Part shown: positions 36,073 through 45,105 of the stretch, in pieces | Position numbering within the stretch: position 1 is the first letter of the stretch | Layout: every line of letters begins with the position of its first letter | From: Hormoscilla sp. GM7CHS1pb | GTDB lineage: Bacteria > Cyanobacteriota > Cyanobacteriia > Cyanobacteriales > Desertifilaceae | Length of the DNA stretch: 64,000 nucleotides | NCBI GenBank assembly: GCA_014323675.1 | Contig: JACONN010000004.1 | Coordinates: 1-64,000 of the forward strand | Direction of reading: 5' to 3' | Notes under the pieces: generated by a model | Seen by the model: only the letters and a program-made list of their open reading frames with translations | The model's database searches: none | What the model was told of the DNA's origin: nothing | Made by a program: the position numbers and the translations under genes

Positions 36073-36461
36073 TTGTTCTAATTGACTACAATTTGAATCG
36101 GAAAGGGCTCATACTTTCTGGGAGCATTACTTCTGGAGGATGGTTAGACATCGTTACGATTCGGTTAGTGACTTTCGCAGATGTTGGACTATCAGCAGAC
36201 AGCGACGATCGTATCGTTTGGCGGTTTGTTCAAGCTAATCAGATGCTTTTGCTCACGGCCAACCGCAATGCTAAGGGTGAAGACTCACTGGAACGAGTAA
36301 TGCGCGAAGAAAATACGCCAACATCATTACCCATTATCACGATTGGCGATTCAGATCGAGTGTCGGAATATGAGTACCGAGAATCTTGTGCAGAAAGACT
36401 TGCAGAAATTGTCTTTGATCTTCAGAATTATCTGGGAGCCGGTCGGTTGTTTATTCCGTGA
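36069..36461 (+). CDS. DUF5615-like PIN-type protein, module A
   Basis: 130 aa. MIVLIDYNLNRKG carries an N-terminal Asp. ADSDDRIVWRFVQANQMLLL and TANRNAKGEDSLERVM follow, as in DUF5615 proteins, which have a PIN-like fold and pair with DUF433. Compared with the module B copy, residues 12-30 differ (GLILSGSITSGGW versus AIRFYGIIVSRGW). The rest is nearly identical, so partner specificity may lie there. Confidence 0.75.
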   Translation: MIVLIDYNLNRKGLILSGSITSGGWLDIVTIRLVTFADVGLSADSDDRIVWRFVQANQMLLLTANRNAKGEDSLERVMREENTPTSLPIITIGDSDRVSEYEYRESCAERLAEIVFDLQNYLGAGRLFIP

Positions 36462-36483
36462 TGGGGCGGTGTAGGGGCGATCC

Positions 36484-36567
36484 TTCAGTGCTCAGAAACC
36501 GGGTTTCTCTGATTAAATCTCGGGTGGAGATGCCTTACTTGTCCCAGAAACCCGGTTTCTTGCTGCC
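36484..36567. repeat. GAAACCGGGTTTCT element
   Basis: CAGAAACCGGGTTTCTCTG at the left and CAGAAACCCGGTTTCTTGC at the right enclose TTAAATCTCGG and GATGCC. A related element lies at 37429-37525. MITE-like, non-coding. Confidence 0.6.
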
Positions 36568-36635
36568 ATGGGGCGATCGCATCTATTATAATTATCATAG
36601 AAGAGAAATGTCGAAGATAACATAGGGGAGAGAAG

Positions 36636-37013
36636 ATGACATCAGAAATTCGGGAACAAGAGGTAATCATTCGGACCGAACGGGGACTGACGATCGCGGG
36701 CACGCGGATCACCATATACGATGTGATATATTATCTGAAAGCCGAGTATCCACGCAAGTACATTCGCGATTATTACGACCTGACGGACGAGCAGATCGAT
36801 GGGGCACTTTCTTATATTGAAACCCATCGAGAAGCGGTAGAAGTAGAATATCAAGAAATTATGCGTCAAGCAGAAGAGACTCGACAATACTGGGAGGAAC
36901 GTAACCGCGAACACTTTGCTCGGATTGCAGCAAAGCCTCGCCGTCCCGAGTCCGAAGCTCTTCGACTCAAGATTATGGAACGGCGAAGACAGCGGGAAGC
37001 AAGGAAAAAATGA
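36636..37013 (+). CDS. DUF433-family antitoxin-like protein, module B
   Basis: 125 aa, nearly identical to module A through residue 85 (AYCL replaced by YYDL), with small differences in the C-terminal tail. GGGGAGAG precedes the ATG. Its last four bases overlap the DUF5615-like partner. The duplication includes about 110 bp of upstream sequence (TATTATAATTATCATAGAA). Confidence 0.8.
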   Translation: MTSEIREQEVIIRTERGLTIAGTRITIYDVIYYLKAEYPRKYIRDYYDLTDEQIDGALSYIETHREAVEVEYQEIMRQAEETRQYWEERNREHFARIAAKPRRPESEALRLKIMERRRQREARKK

Positions 37014-37402
37014 TTGTTCTAGTTGACTACAATTTGAATCAGGAAGCTATTCGATTTTATGGAATCATTGTTTCAAGAGGGTGGTTAGAGATAGTTTCTA
37101 TTCAATTAGTGACTTTCGCAGATGTTGGACTGCCAGCAGATAGCGACGATCGCATTGTTTGGCGGTTTGCTCAAGCTAAGAGAATGCTTTTGCTCACGGC
37201 AAACCGTAATGCTAAAGGTGAAGACTCACTGGAACGAGTAATGCGGGAAGAAAATACGCCAACCTCATTACCCATTATTACCATTGGCGATTCAGAGCGA
37301 TTATCGGAATATGGCTATCGAGAATCTTGTGTGGAAAGACTTCTAGAAATTGTCTTTGATATTCAGGATTATCTGGGAGTCGGTCGGTTGTTTATTCCGT
37401 GA
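37010..37402 (+). CDS. DUF5615-like PIN-type protein, module B
   Basis: 130 aa, paired with the module B DUF433 gene. It contains MIVLVDYNLNQEAI, ADVGLPADSDDRIVWRFAQA and KRMLLLTANRNAKGEDS. It diverges from module A only near residues 12-30 and at scattered positions. Both copies appear intact. Confidence 0.75.
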   Translation: MIVLVDYNLNQEAIRFYGIIVSRGWLEIVSIQLVTFADVGLPADSDDRIVWRFAQAKRMLLLTANRNAKGEDSLERVMREENTPTSLPIITIGDSERLSEYGYRESCVERLLEIVFDIQDYLGVGRLFIP

Positions 37403-37428
37403 TGGTGTAGGGGCGATATCGCGTGACT

Positions 37429-37525
37429 CAGAAACCGGGTTTCTTTGTCAAATCATGGCTGGCGCCACGCTGCGCGATCGGGTTAGGATGCCAAAGGTAT
37501 AGCAGAAACCCGGTTTCTTGCTGCC
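37429..37525. repeat. GAAACCGGGTTTCT element with nested palindrome
   Basis: It has the same ends as 36484-36567. Its centre contains an extra GGCTGGCGCCACGCTGCGCG palindrome (about 37457-37480) absent from the sister element, showing that the palindrome inserted into a pre-existing repeat. Confidence 0.6.
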
Positions 37526-37762
37526 GTATTTTTAGTCGGTTGAAAACCGACTTTAGCTAACAACGAAGCGAAAGAGTTAAAACTTTTATTTCTATTGGTA
37601 TTATACGACAGTTTCCTAACAGTTTCGCCCCCAAAGATAGACCGCAAAAAAATAACTTTGACAAATTCGCTTTTTTAGACTATGATGAAAGGTATGGGTG
37701 GAAAACAGTGCCTATAGGCAGCCAACCACCGGTGAAACCATCCCCCATCCAGCAAAATAACT
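37526..37762 (+). promoter_or_regulatory. Promoter and leader of the radical SAM gene
   Basis: TTGACA (37658-37663), 17 bp, TATGAT (37681-37686), then a leader of about 75 nt with GGTATGGGTGG facing CCATCCCCCATCC, a possible stem. A near copy lies at 35012-35248. The hairpin GTGGTTAACCAC of that copy is changed to GCAGCCAACCAC here. The leader reaches to the GTG start at 37763 and could be a cis-acting RNA; no known riboswitch class is recognised. Confidence 0.7.
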
Positions 37763-39361
37763 GTGAACAAGTCCGTATTTGCCCAGGAACGTCTTACCTT
37801 TACCCCGGCCACCCCGGACCCCGATGCCATACCCACCATCTACGCTTTTCCCAACGAGTACAGCGTGGGCATCACGAGCCTGGGATATCAAGTAATCTGG
37901 GCAATGTTGGCAATGCGCCCCGACCTACAAGTAGCCCGTCTATTCACGGATGCTAGGGAACCATTGCCCTCGGCACCGGAATTAGTCGGCTTCTCCCTGT
38001 CCTGGGAGTTGGATTATGCGAAGATCCTCAATTTGCTGGAATTCCTGGATATTCCCTTACGTGCCGCCCGACGGGACGATCGCCATCCCCCGATCTTCGG
38101 TGGCGGACCGGTATTAACCGCCAATCCCGAACCCTTTGCCGATTTCTTTGATATCATCTTGCTGGGAGATGGAGAAAACCTGCTGCCCAATTTTATCGAT
38201 GCTTACAAGCAAGTCCGCTATTGTGACAGACTCTCACAGTTGCACCAGCTAGCACGGGTCCCAGGAGTCTACGTTCCCAGTCTCTATCAGGTAGTTTACA
38301 CCCATGTTAAAGGCCCGATCGCCTCTATCAGTCCGGTCAGCAAAGAAGTTCCGGCCCAGGTGGAAAAGCAGACCTACCGAAGCAATACCCTCTCGGCCTC
38401 AACGGTGGTAACAGAGAAGGCAGTCTGGGAAAACATCTATATGGTAGAAGTAGTTCGCAGCTGTCCGGAGATGTGCCGTTTTTGCCTAGCGAGTTATCTT
38501 ACCTTGCCCTTCCGGGCAGCAAGTATCACCGGTTCCTTGCTGCCCGCGATCGCGAAAGGATTAGCAGTAACGAACCGACTGGGGTTACTCGGACCATCTG
38601 TCACCCAGCATCCCGAATTTGAGGAATTACTAGATTATCTAACTCAGCCCGCATATGACAACCTGAGATTGAGTATTGCCTCAGTGCGGGCCAATACCGT
38701 AACCGAGAAGTTAGCCCAAACCCTAGGGAAACGGCATACAGGTTCCATAACTATTGCCGTAGAAACGGGTTCGGCAAGACTGCGGGAAATCATCAACAAA
38801 AAGCTAGAGCAAGCAGAGATCGTCCAAGCGGCATCAAATGCCCAAGCGGGGGGATTAAAAGGGATGAAGGTTTATGGCATGGTCGGGATCCCGGGGGAGG
38901 AACCCGCCGATGTCGAAGCAACCATCCAGATGATGTCGGAGATTAAAAAAGCAGTACCAGGGTTGCGCTTAACCTTAGGATGCAGTACCTTTGTCCCCAA
39001 GGCCCATACGCCCTTTCAGTGGTTGGGAGTCAATATGGAAGCAAAAAAACGACTGCAATTATTGCAGAAAGAATTGGGACGCCTGTCCATTGAGTTCCGT
39101 CCCGAGAGTTATAATTGGTCTGTCATCCAGGCACTGATGGCCAGGGGCGATCGGCGTCTATCCCATCTGCTAGAATTAACCAGAGAATATGGAGATTCCC
39201 TGGGTGCTTACCGCCGGGCCTTCAAGGAATTGCGAGGCCAACTGCCAGATTTAGAATACTACGTCCATAGCAACTGGGATTTAGCACAAATCTTACCCTG
39301 GCATCACCTGCAAGGACCGCTACCCTTAGCAACATTACAGAAGCATCTAACTATACTTTGA
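37763..39361 (+). CDS. B12-binding-type radical SAM protein
   Basis: 532 aa, GTG start. The N-terminal half resembles a cobalamin-binding-like domain (YAFPNEYSVGITSLGYQVIW, GFSLSWELDYAKIL, IFGGGPVLTANPEPFADFFD). The radical SAM core has VVRSCPEMCRFCLAS with the C-x3-C-x2-C cluster (about residues 237-244), followed by ETGSARLREIINKKL and a GIPGEEPADVE loop. The substrate is unknown. No neighbour in the same operon. The promoter and leader just upstream have been duplicated 2.5 kb away. Confidence 0.9.
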   Translation: MNKSVFAQERLTFTPATPDPDAIPTIYAFPNEYSVGITSLGYQVIWAMLAMRPDLQVARLFTDAREPLPSAPELVGFSLSWELDYAKILNLLEFLDIPLRAARRDDRHPPIFGGGPVLTANPEPFADFFDIILLGDGENLLPNFIDAYKQVRYCDRLSQLHQLARVPGVYVPSLYQVVYTHVKGPIASISPVSKEVPAQVEKQTYRSNTLSASTVVTEKAVWENIYMVEVVRSCPEMCRFCLASYLTLPFRAASITGSLLPAIAKGLAVTNRLGLLGPSVTQHPEFEELLDYLTQPAYDNLRLSIASVRANTVTEKLAQTLGKRHTGSITIAVETGSARLREIINKKLEQAEIVQAASNAQAGGLKGMKVYGMVGIPGEEPADVEATIQMMSEIKKAVPGLRLTLGCSTFVPKAHTPFQWLGVNMEAKKRLQLLQKELGRLSIEFRPESYNWSVIQALMARGDRRLSHLLELTREYGDSLGAYRRAFKELRGQLPDLEYYVHSNWDLAQILPWHHLQGPLPLATLQKHLTIL

Positions 39362-39630
39362 TAGGGATCGACTTGCGCTTTTGTCAGACTTGAGTTACAA
39401 TAGAGAGTTTATAACATCTGTAACAATGATTAACATATTATTCACTGTCGAGGAAAAAACAACTGAGGTGTTGCACAAAATGCTGTAACTGTTTGTGAAC
39501 TATTGGAAAATTTTGCCGCCAATTTAATTAGTCTTCGTTATCAAAAATGCAATTTAGTTTGGAAGGGAGAACACAGCCAGGGAAAATGCATCTTCTTGAC
39601 AAAAAACTGATATTATGCGGCGATGATAAT
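39362..39630. other. Intergenic, no gene seen
   Basis: AT-rich, with GTTACAATAGAGAG and GTAACAATGATTAAC words. No open frame with a family match and no obvious terminator after the radical SAM gene. Confidence 0.4.
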
Positions 39631-39659
39631 TTGACAAAATTTTAACAATCTGGTATAAT
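39631..39659 (+). promoter_or_regulatory. Perfect sigma70-type promoter
   Basis: TTGACA (39631-39636), 17-bp spacer, TATAAT (39654-39659). Both hexamers match the consensus. A second TGTGATATAAT lies at about 39702. No known gene follows on this strand; only the small open frame at 39713 does. Confidence 0.7.
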
Positions 39660-39712
39660 TATAGCCGGGAGGTCAAATTACTTAAAAATGTGGTAAACTT
39701 TGTGTGATATAA

Positions 39713-39879
39713 TGGAAGCACCAATTGAATGCGGATTCAGCCTACCGACTCAAGCAGCACGATTGGCAAATTCTTGTCACATGGATGGCGCCAGATACTA
39801 CAAGCTAAAGTTCAAGTTGCTATACGAGCGGGTCTCATACTCAAATCATACTCAAGCAGAAAAATCCCGGGAGTGCTAG
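39713..39879 (+). CDS. Possible 55-residue protein, unknown
   Basis: It begins MEAPIECGFSLPTQAARLAN and ends SNHTQAEKSREC. It sits 54 bp behind a perfect promoter but has no ribosome-binding site (GTGTGATATA precedes the ATG). It may instead be the body of a small RNA transcribed toward the tRNA gene on the other strand. Confidence 0.3.
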
Positions 39880-39892
39880 TCCGCCAAACTAA

Positions 39893-39977
39893 CGGAGAGG
39901 GTGGGATTTGAACCCACGGAACCTTGCGGTTCACTCGATTTCAAGTCGAGCGCGATCGACCACTCTGCCACCTCTCC
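39893..39977 (-). tRNA. tRNA-Ser (UGA)
   Basis: On the minus strand the acceptor arms GGAGAGG/CCTCTCC pair exactly, with discriminator G. The anticodon stem CTCGA/TCGAG encloses CTTGAAA (anticodon TGA). A long variable arm (AACC-GCAA-GGTT) marks a class II tRNA, and GGTTCAAATCC forms the T arm. CCA is not encoded. Confidence 0.96.
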
Positions 39978-40006
39978 AGCTGCTCATTTCCTATCATATC
40001 TCATTT

Positions 40007-40930
40007 CTACACAGATGGCACAACTAAATTCGGTTCTTTATAAAGATTTTCTGATTTAGCAATGTTGAATTCTTCATCAACCCAGACCAGCTCAGCCCTC
40101 GATATCACCCCATCTGACAGGGACACCAGGGAGAAATTGCGCAGGCGCCCCCGTCCGGTTTCGATAATGCGGGGCACTCTGGCAGCATTTAAGTAGACCG
40201 TTCCCTCCGGAGAGACCACAATTGACTTCCTCAGTCTGGTTTTAGTATGGCGCAGATTGTGGTGCATGTGACCGAATACCACCAGCGGAATCCTTTTCCC
40301 AGCGGCCCGCGTCAGGCAGATCGCCTCCTGCAAGTCCGGATCTCCACGATCCTCCCCTAGAGGCTTCCAATCTCTCCCACAGGGGTCTTCCGCTTTATCC
40401 CCTAACCCCTTGGGACCGCAATGTCCCATAAAAATAATTGTTTCATAAGCCGCCGAGGAGGCAGCGGTTACGATCCGACTGGTAGACTCAGCAAAATTGT
40501 TTATGCCATAGAGATCGCGATAGAACTCGGCATTCGTCCAGTCCGATCCGCCCCAGCTAAAAGGACGTCCTCCCACCACCGTTAAATTCAAACTAGCCAA
40601 ATCCAGTTTACCGTAACCTACATGGGCAGCCCCCAGCAAGTCCAACTGTTGCTGGACCCGGTCTTCTGTCTGCCGGTTATAGGGACATTTCTTCTCACCC
40701 CAAGGGGTCGCCGTCCACCAGCAATCGTGGTTCCCCGCGATCGCCGCAAACGGGATCTCTAGAGACGCGATCGCGTTTACCACTGGCACTGACTCATTGC
40801 CAAAATCCCCCACAAACAGCGCCAAATCCGCTCCCAGATGTTTCAGGGCTGCGGCATCATCCGTCTCCCATTGATCGTGGATGTCCCCAACGACAGCAAT
40901 GAGGATAGATCGATCGGCATAATTAGTCAT
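40007..40930 (-). CDS. TIGR04168-family metallophosphoesterase
   Basis: 307 aa. All calcineurin-like motifs are present: VVGDIHDQWE, FVGDFGNE, AIAGNHDCWW, FMGHCGPKG and VFGHMHHNLR. The N-terminus IAVVGDIHDQW and the length match the cyanobacterial/plastid TIGR04168 family. Two metal ions are expected. The natural substrate is not established. Monocistronic, downstream-facing toward the tRNA gene. Confidence 0.92.
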   Translation of the reverse strand: MTNYADRSILIAVVGDIHDQWETDDAAALKHLGADLALFVGDFGNESVPVVNAIASLEIPFAAIAGNHDCWWTATPWGEKKCPYNRQTEDRVQQQLDLLGAAHVGYGKLDLASLNLTVVGGRPFSWGGSDWTNAEFYRDLYGINNFAESTSRIVTAASSAAYETIIFMGHCGPKGLGDKAEDPCGRDWKPLGEDRGDPDLQEAICLTRAAGKRIPLVVFGHMHHNLRHTKTRLRKSIVVSPEGTVYLNAARVPRIIETGRGRLRNFSLVSLSDGVISRAELVWVDEEFNIAKSENLYKEPNLVVPSV

Positions 40931-40996
40931 GCACTTACCCTTGTCAGTAGTCAGTAATTAGTAGTAAACTACAAGCTACAACTTACAACCTACAAC

Positions 40997-41242
40997 TTAC
41001 AACTCTATGACTAGCGTTCCTTGGCCTTGACTGTCAAATTCTGCACCTGCTGATGAGCGATGCTTCAATATCTGATTTAGCACTGGCAAAGCCTCCAAGT
41101 CTATGCCTAAACTTGGGTTAGCCTGGCCCTGGCCTTCAAAGATATTTCTCCCCGATCGGATGACATAGCCCCCAGGCCAAAGATCCATAAACTTCAGCTT
41201 ATATAAGGTATAAGAAAAAAAATTTCTCAAAACCCTTGACAA
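40997..41242 (-). CDS. Short hypothetical protein
   Basis: 81 aa. The C-terminal half (PSLGIDLEALPVLNQILKHR, then SSAGAEFDSQGQGTLVIEL) looks protein-like, while the N-terminus (MSRVLRNFFSYTLYKLKFMD) may be non-coding. It could be the tail of a larger protein that lost its front. Family not recognised. Confidence 0.35.
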   Translation of the reverse strand: MSRVLRNFFSYTLYKLKFMDLWPGGYVIRSGRNIFEGQGQANPSLGIDLEALPVLNQILKHRSSAGAEFDSQGQGTLVIEL

Positions 41243-41306
41243 AACGCAATCGAGTTAGCTAGGCTGTATTCATGCTCTTTCAGACCCATCCTTGGAGGAA
41301 AAGCCT

Positions 41307-42202
41307 ATGACGGCTATCAACCTTGCGAAAGTGGGATGCACCCCGGTAGAAGGATCGCGAGTAACCGAAATCTCAGCTTAACCAACAACTCCCTCACCGG
41401 TACTATACCGTCTGAGCTGGGTGAGCTGAGTAATTTAACGAAACTCCGGCTGCACAACAACGAGATCACCGGCACAATCCCGACCGAGTTGGGTGAGCTC
41501 GCCAACCTGCAGATCCTCGGGTTGTCTGCGAACGCCCTAACCGGGACCATCCCCCCTGAGTTGGGCAATCTAACCAGTTTACAAAACCTGTACCTGTGGC
41601 AGAATGAGCTCACCGGCGCAATCCCGCCGGAGCTCGGCAACCTCACCGGTTTGCGGAACCTCTGGCTCCAAGGTAACCACCTAACCGGCGATCTACCCGC
41701 AAGTGTCGAAGCTTTATCGGCAACCAAACGGTTGGAGAATCCACCCTATGTTGGAGTTCCGATCGAGGACGTGGATACTGTCGTAGAATACGACAGGAAC
41801 TCCACTCGCAATCACAACCTCAGCATAGATGTCAGCGGGAACTTTGGCGACATTAACGATAATATTACCAGTTACAGCGCTAGCGGTTTGCCAGACTGGT
41901 TAACCATTGACTCCATTACTGGGGTGATTAGTGGCACGCCTGATTGGGATACTGCTGCTAATGTTGCTGCTGATCCTGATGATAGCAATTCTCTTGTAAC
42001 CGTAACTGCATCAGATGATGCGGGAGGCTCCGTAACGGATAAGTTTAATATCTCGGTGTCCTTTAAGAGCTCTAGTGCTGGGCTTTACCTCATCAACGCC
42101 AGCGATTATGGAGTCCTGAAGGATATCAATAATGGCCATTGGAATTTCGCCGCCACATGCCCGTCAGTGATGAGGAACATGGTTCCGTTCCCCTTGCTAT
42201 AA
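41307..42202 (+). pseudogene. Plant-type LRR plus Ig-like surface protein, part 1
   Basis: GGAGG lies seven bases before the ATG at 41307 (MTAINLAKVGCTPVEGSRVT). A frameshift near 41378 follows, then four leucine-rich repeats of about 24 residues with the plant-specific L-x-G-x-I-P-x-E-L-G pattern (GTIPPELGNLTSLQNLYLWQ). After DLPASVEAL comes a cadherin-like Ig domain (ASGLPDWLTIDSITGVISGT). It ends out of frame at 42202, where part 2 continues. Probably extracellular and involved in binding. No signal peptide is visible, so the true 5' end may be lost. Confidence 0.7.
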
Positions 42203-42801
42203 AGGTTAACGGGTTGGATGGGGTGACAGCCGAGAAATCCCGAGTGACGGAACTCACAGCCGGGGTGAGCCGTGCGCTCCCTTCTGAGTTAGGCAAGCTC
42301 ACTGCCTTGCAGAAAATAGAACTGGACCGCAGCGGCCTGAGCGGCACCATTCCCCCTGAATTAGGGGACCTAGACAACCTGACACACCTGTGGTTGGACC
42401 ACAATTCCCTAACAGGTAACATTCCCCCTGAATTGGGGAACCTACGTAATTTAACGTGGTTGAAACTGAACAAGAACTCCTTGAGTGGTTCGATTCCCCC
42501 TGAATTGGGGAATCTCAGCAACCTGCAGGAATTATGGGCGGGGAGCAATTCCCTGAGTGGCAGCATCCCATGGGAATTGGGGAACGCCACCGAGCTGCAA
42601 AACATTTACCTGGACCATAACAATCTAACGGGGACAATACCCGACTCGCTAGGGAACCTCAGCAACCTAACAAAACTGTGGTTGCAAAACAATTCTCTGG
42701 AAGGTCCAGTACCAACTGAGTTGAACGGTATAAATGATGACTCAACGTCCAAGGAAATCCTCTCATATAATCCGGATAAAGCGGAAAGCGAGGGAGGATA
42801 G
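42139..42801 (+). pseudogene. Plant-type LRR protein, part 2
   Basis: 220 aa in a second frame. It opens with a repeat of the part 1 head (VNGLDGVTAEKSRVTELTAG resembles CTPVEGSRVTEIS). Six LRRs follow, with SGTIPPELGDLDNLTHLWLD, TGNIPPELGNLRNLTWLKLN, SGSIPPELGNLSNLQELWAG and so on, and the end is NPDKAESEGG. The nearly identical CCCCCTGAATTGGGGAA text in successive repeats points to recent repeat expansion. Likely one gene with part 1 before a frameshift. Confidence 0.7.
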
Positions 42802-42851
42802 TAACAGGTTGGGGGGGTGGGGATTGGGAGAGGTAGAAGAGTTCACCAAAG

Positions 42852-45105
42852 ATGAGGTTCAAAAAGATGGAATCAACAGTAATGGATCAGGTTGCCTTCC
42901 AGATCGGCAGTAGCGGTGTGGGGGAGGAAGTCAAGGACATAGCCATCGACCGCAATGGTGATGTCTGGATTACAGGAGAGTTCAGGGACAGCATCGACCT
43001 CGACGGCGACGGCGAAGATGATTTGATCAGTAATGGCTCTTTCGATAGCTATGTAGTCAAGTTCGACTCTGAAGGGAAGTTGGTTCGGGCCTATGATTTC
43101 GGCAATACTGAGATTTTACTCCCAGACAAGGGCATAGGCATAGCCACCGACAGCAATGATAATGCGTGGGTGTTAGGAGGGTTCCATGGCAGCATCGACA
43201 TCGACGGAGACGGAAAAGATTTTGACCAGTTCAGATAGTGATGGGAGTCACTATTTAGCCAAGTTCAACTCGGAGGGAGACTTTGTTCAGGCCTTAGAGA
43301 TCGGCGGAATTATACTGATCACACTGAATCGGGCAAGAGCATAGCCATCGACAGCAAAGATAATGTGTGGACTAAAGGAAGTTTCTGGCGCCACCTCGAC
43401 ATCGACGGAGACGGAGAAGATGATTTGATCAGTAATGGCGGCCGTCGAGATAGCTATTTCGCCAAGTTCAACTCAGAGGGGGATTTGGTCAACGTCTTCC
43501 AGATCGGCGGTAGCGGTGATGACGTTGGTGATGGCATAGCCATCGACAAGGATGATCATGTGTGGACTACAGGATCTTTCACCGGCAGCATCGACATCGA
43601 CGAAGACGGAGAAGATGATTTGACCAGTAATGGCTCAGATGATGGCTATGTAGCCAAGTTCGACTCGGAGGGGGCTTTGCTCTTTGCCAAAAATATCGGC
43701 GGTAGCGATTATGACTACAGCCTTGACATAGCCACCGACAGCAATGGTGATGCGTGGGTGTTAGGAGTTTTCAGGGCAACATCGACATCGACGGAGACGG
43801 CACCAATGATTTGACCGATGGCTCAAAAGATTATCCTTTTCCCATTGATGAATATGTAGCCAAGTTCTCGAGCAATGGTGATTTCGTCAAGGCCTTAAAA
43901 CTCGGTGAGCATGGCGAAGCCGACCGATACCGAAGCCATAGCCATCGATAGCAATGATCATCTGTGGGTTACAGGACAGTTCCATGAAAGCATCGACCTC
44001 GACGGCGACGGCAACAATGATTTGACTAGCGATAGCTCTTTCATCGATAGCTATGTAGCCCAGTTCGACTCTTGTGGATTTGGTTCAGGCCTTAAAGATC
44101 GGCGGTAGCGATAGTGCCGTTGGCGTTGACATAGCCGCCGACAGCAATGGTAATGTGTGGGCTGCAGGAAGTTTCCGGGACAGCATCGACATCAACGGCG
44201 ATGGCAGCAATGATTTGACCAGTAATGGCGTTGAGAATATCTATGTAGTTCAAGTTCAGAAGGCAACTACAGAAGAAGTCACTCAACTGAAAGTCACCCC
44301 TTCTGAATCGACCAAAGCAGTAGAACCAAACACAAGTGTCAGCTTTGATGTCAACTACTCTACTGAACCTGCGGAAACTCCCACCACAGGAATAGTCTTT
44401 CAAATGCATTGGGACAGTTCTCAAGTAGCATTTGATCCAGTCACTGGTCTGACCGAGCATTTTCCTTTGGGCGCACAACCTATAAGTGCAGTCTTGGACG
44501 ATCCGATTACCAACGGGGGTTTGGACGGCGACCCCAGCACAGACAAATACATCCTGCAAGCTTGGGTAGATGCTAACGGAAATTGGCCCAACAGTCCTAA
44601 TCCTACCCTTTACACGGCCAACTTCACAGCGCTACCAGGGTTTTCAGGGACACAGATCAACTTTGGTGCCAACTCAGATGACCTGCCTGCAAATAGCAAC
44701 TTTGTCCCCAGTTCCATTGCATTAACCTCCCCCGCTCCATCACCTGCTCCATCACCTGCACTGGACATTGATGGGAATGGAGTTATAGATGCATTAACTG
44801 ACGGCCTTGTGGCCATACGTTATCTCTTCGGGTTCAGGGGAGAGACTTTGACTGAAGGTGTTGTAGGTGAAGGTGCCACTCGCGATACATCAGAAATTGT
44901 TACCTACTTGGACGAAATGGGGGACACTATGTTAGATGTAGATGGCAATGGCACGGCAGGGGCGTTAACTGATGGCATTTTATTCATGCGCCATGCTCTC
45001 GGGTTCTCTGATCAGGCTTTGATCTCGGGTGCAGTAAGCGAGGATGCCACTCGTACTACTGCTTCGGCAATTAATGAGCACCTGCAATCTTTCGGCATGA
45101 TGTAA
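42852..45105 (+). pseudogene. Seven-repeat propeller, cohesin-like and dockerin-like surface protein, frameshifted
   Basis: Seven repeats of about 65 residues (period about 195-210 bp from about 42950 to 44250) each carry a W-x-x-G-x-F strand and a calcium-type loop such as DIDGDGEDDLTSNG, then YVAKFDSEG. Frame changes occur near 43225, 43770, 43930 and 44075. The last intact frame (44074-45105) adds a cohesin-like beta domain (SFDVNYSTEPAETPTTGIVF, FQMHWDSSQVAFD) and two dockerin-like loops (DIDGNGVIDALTDGL, DVDGNGTAGALTDGI). A calcium-dependent secreted or surface protein; several frameshifts make an active gene doubtful. Confidence 0.7.

Noticed and set aside
41317-42605. Long minus-strand open frames opposite the LRR region
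   Set aside because: They arise because the repetitive LRR DNA has no stops in the antisense frames; the plus strand carries the consistent 24-residue pattern.
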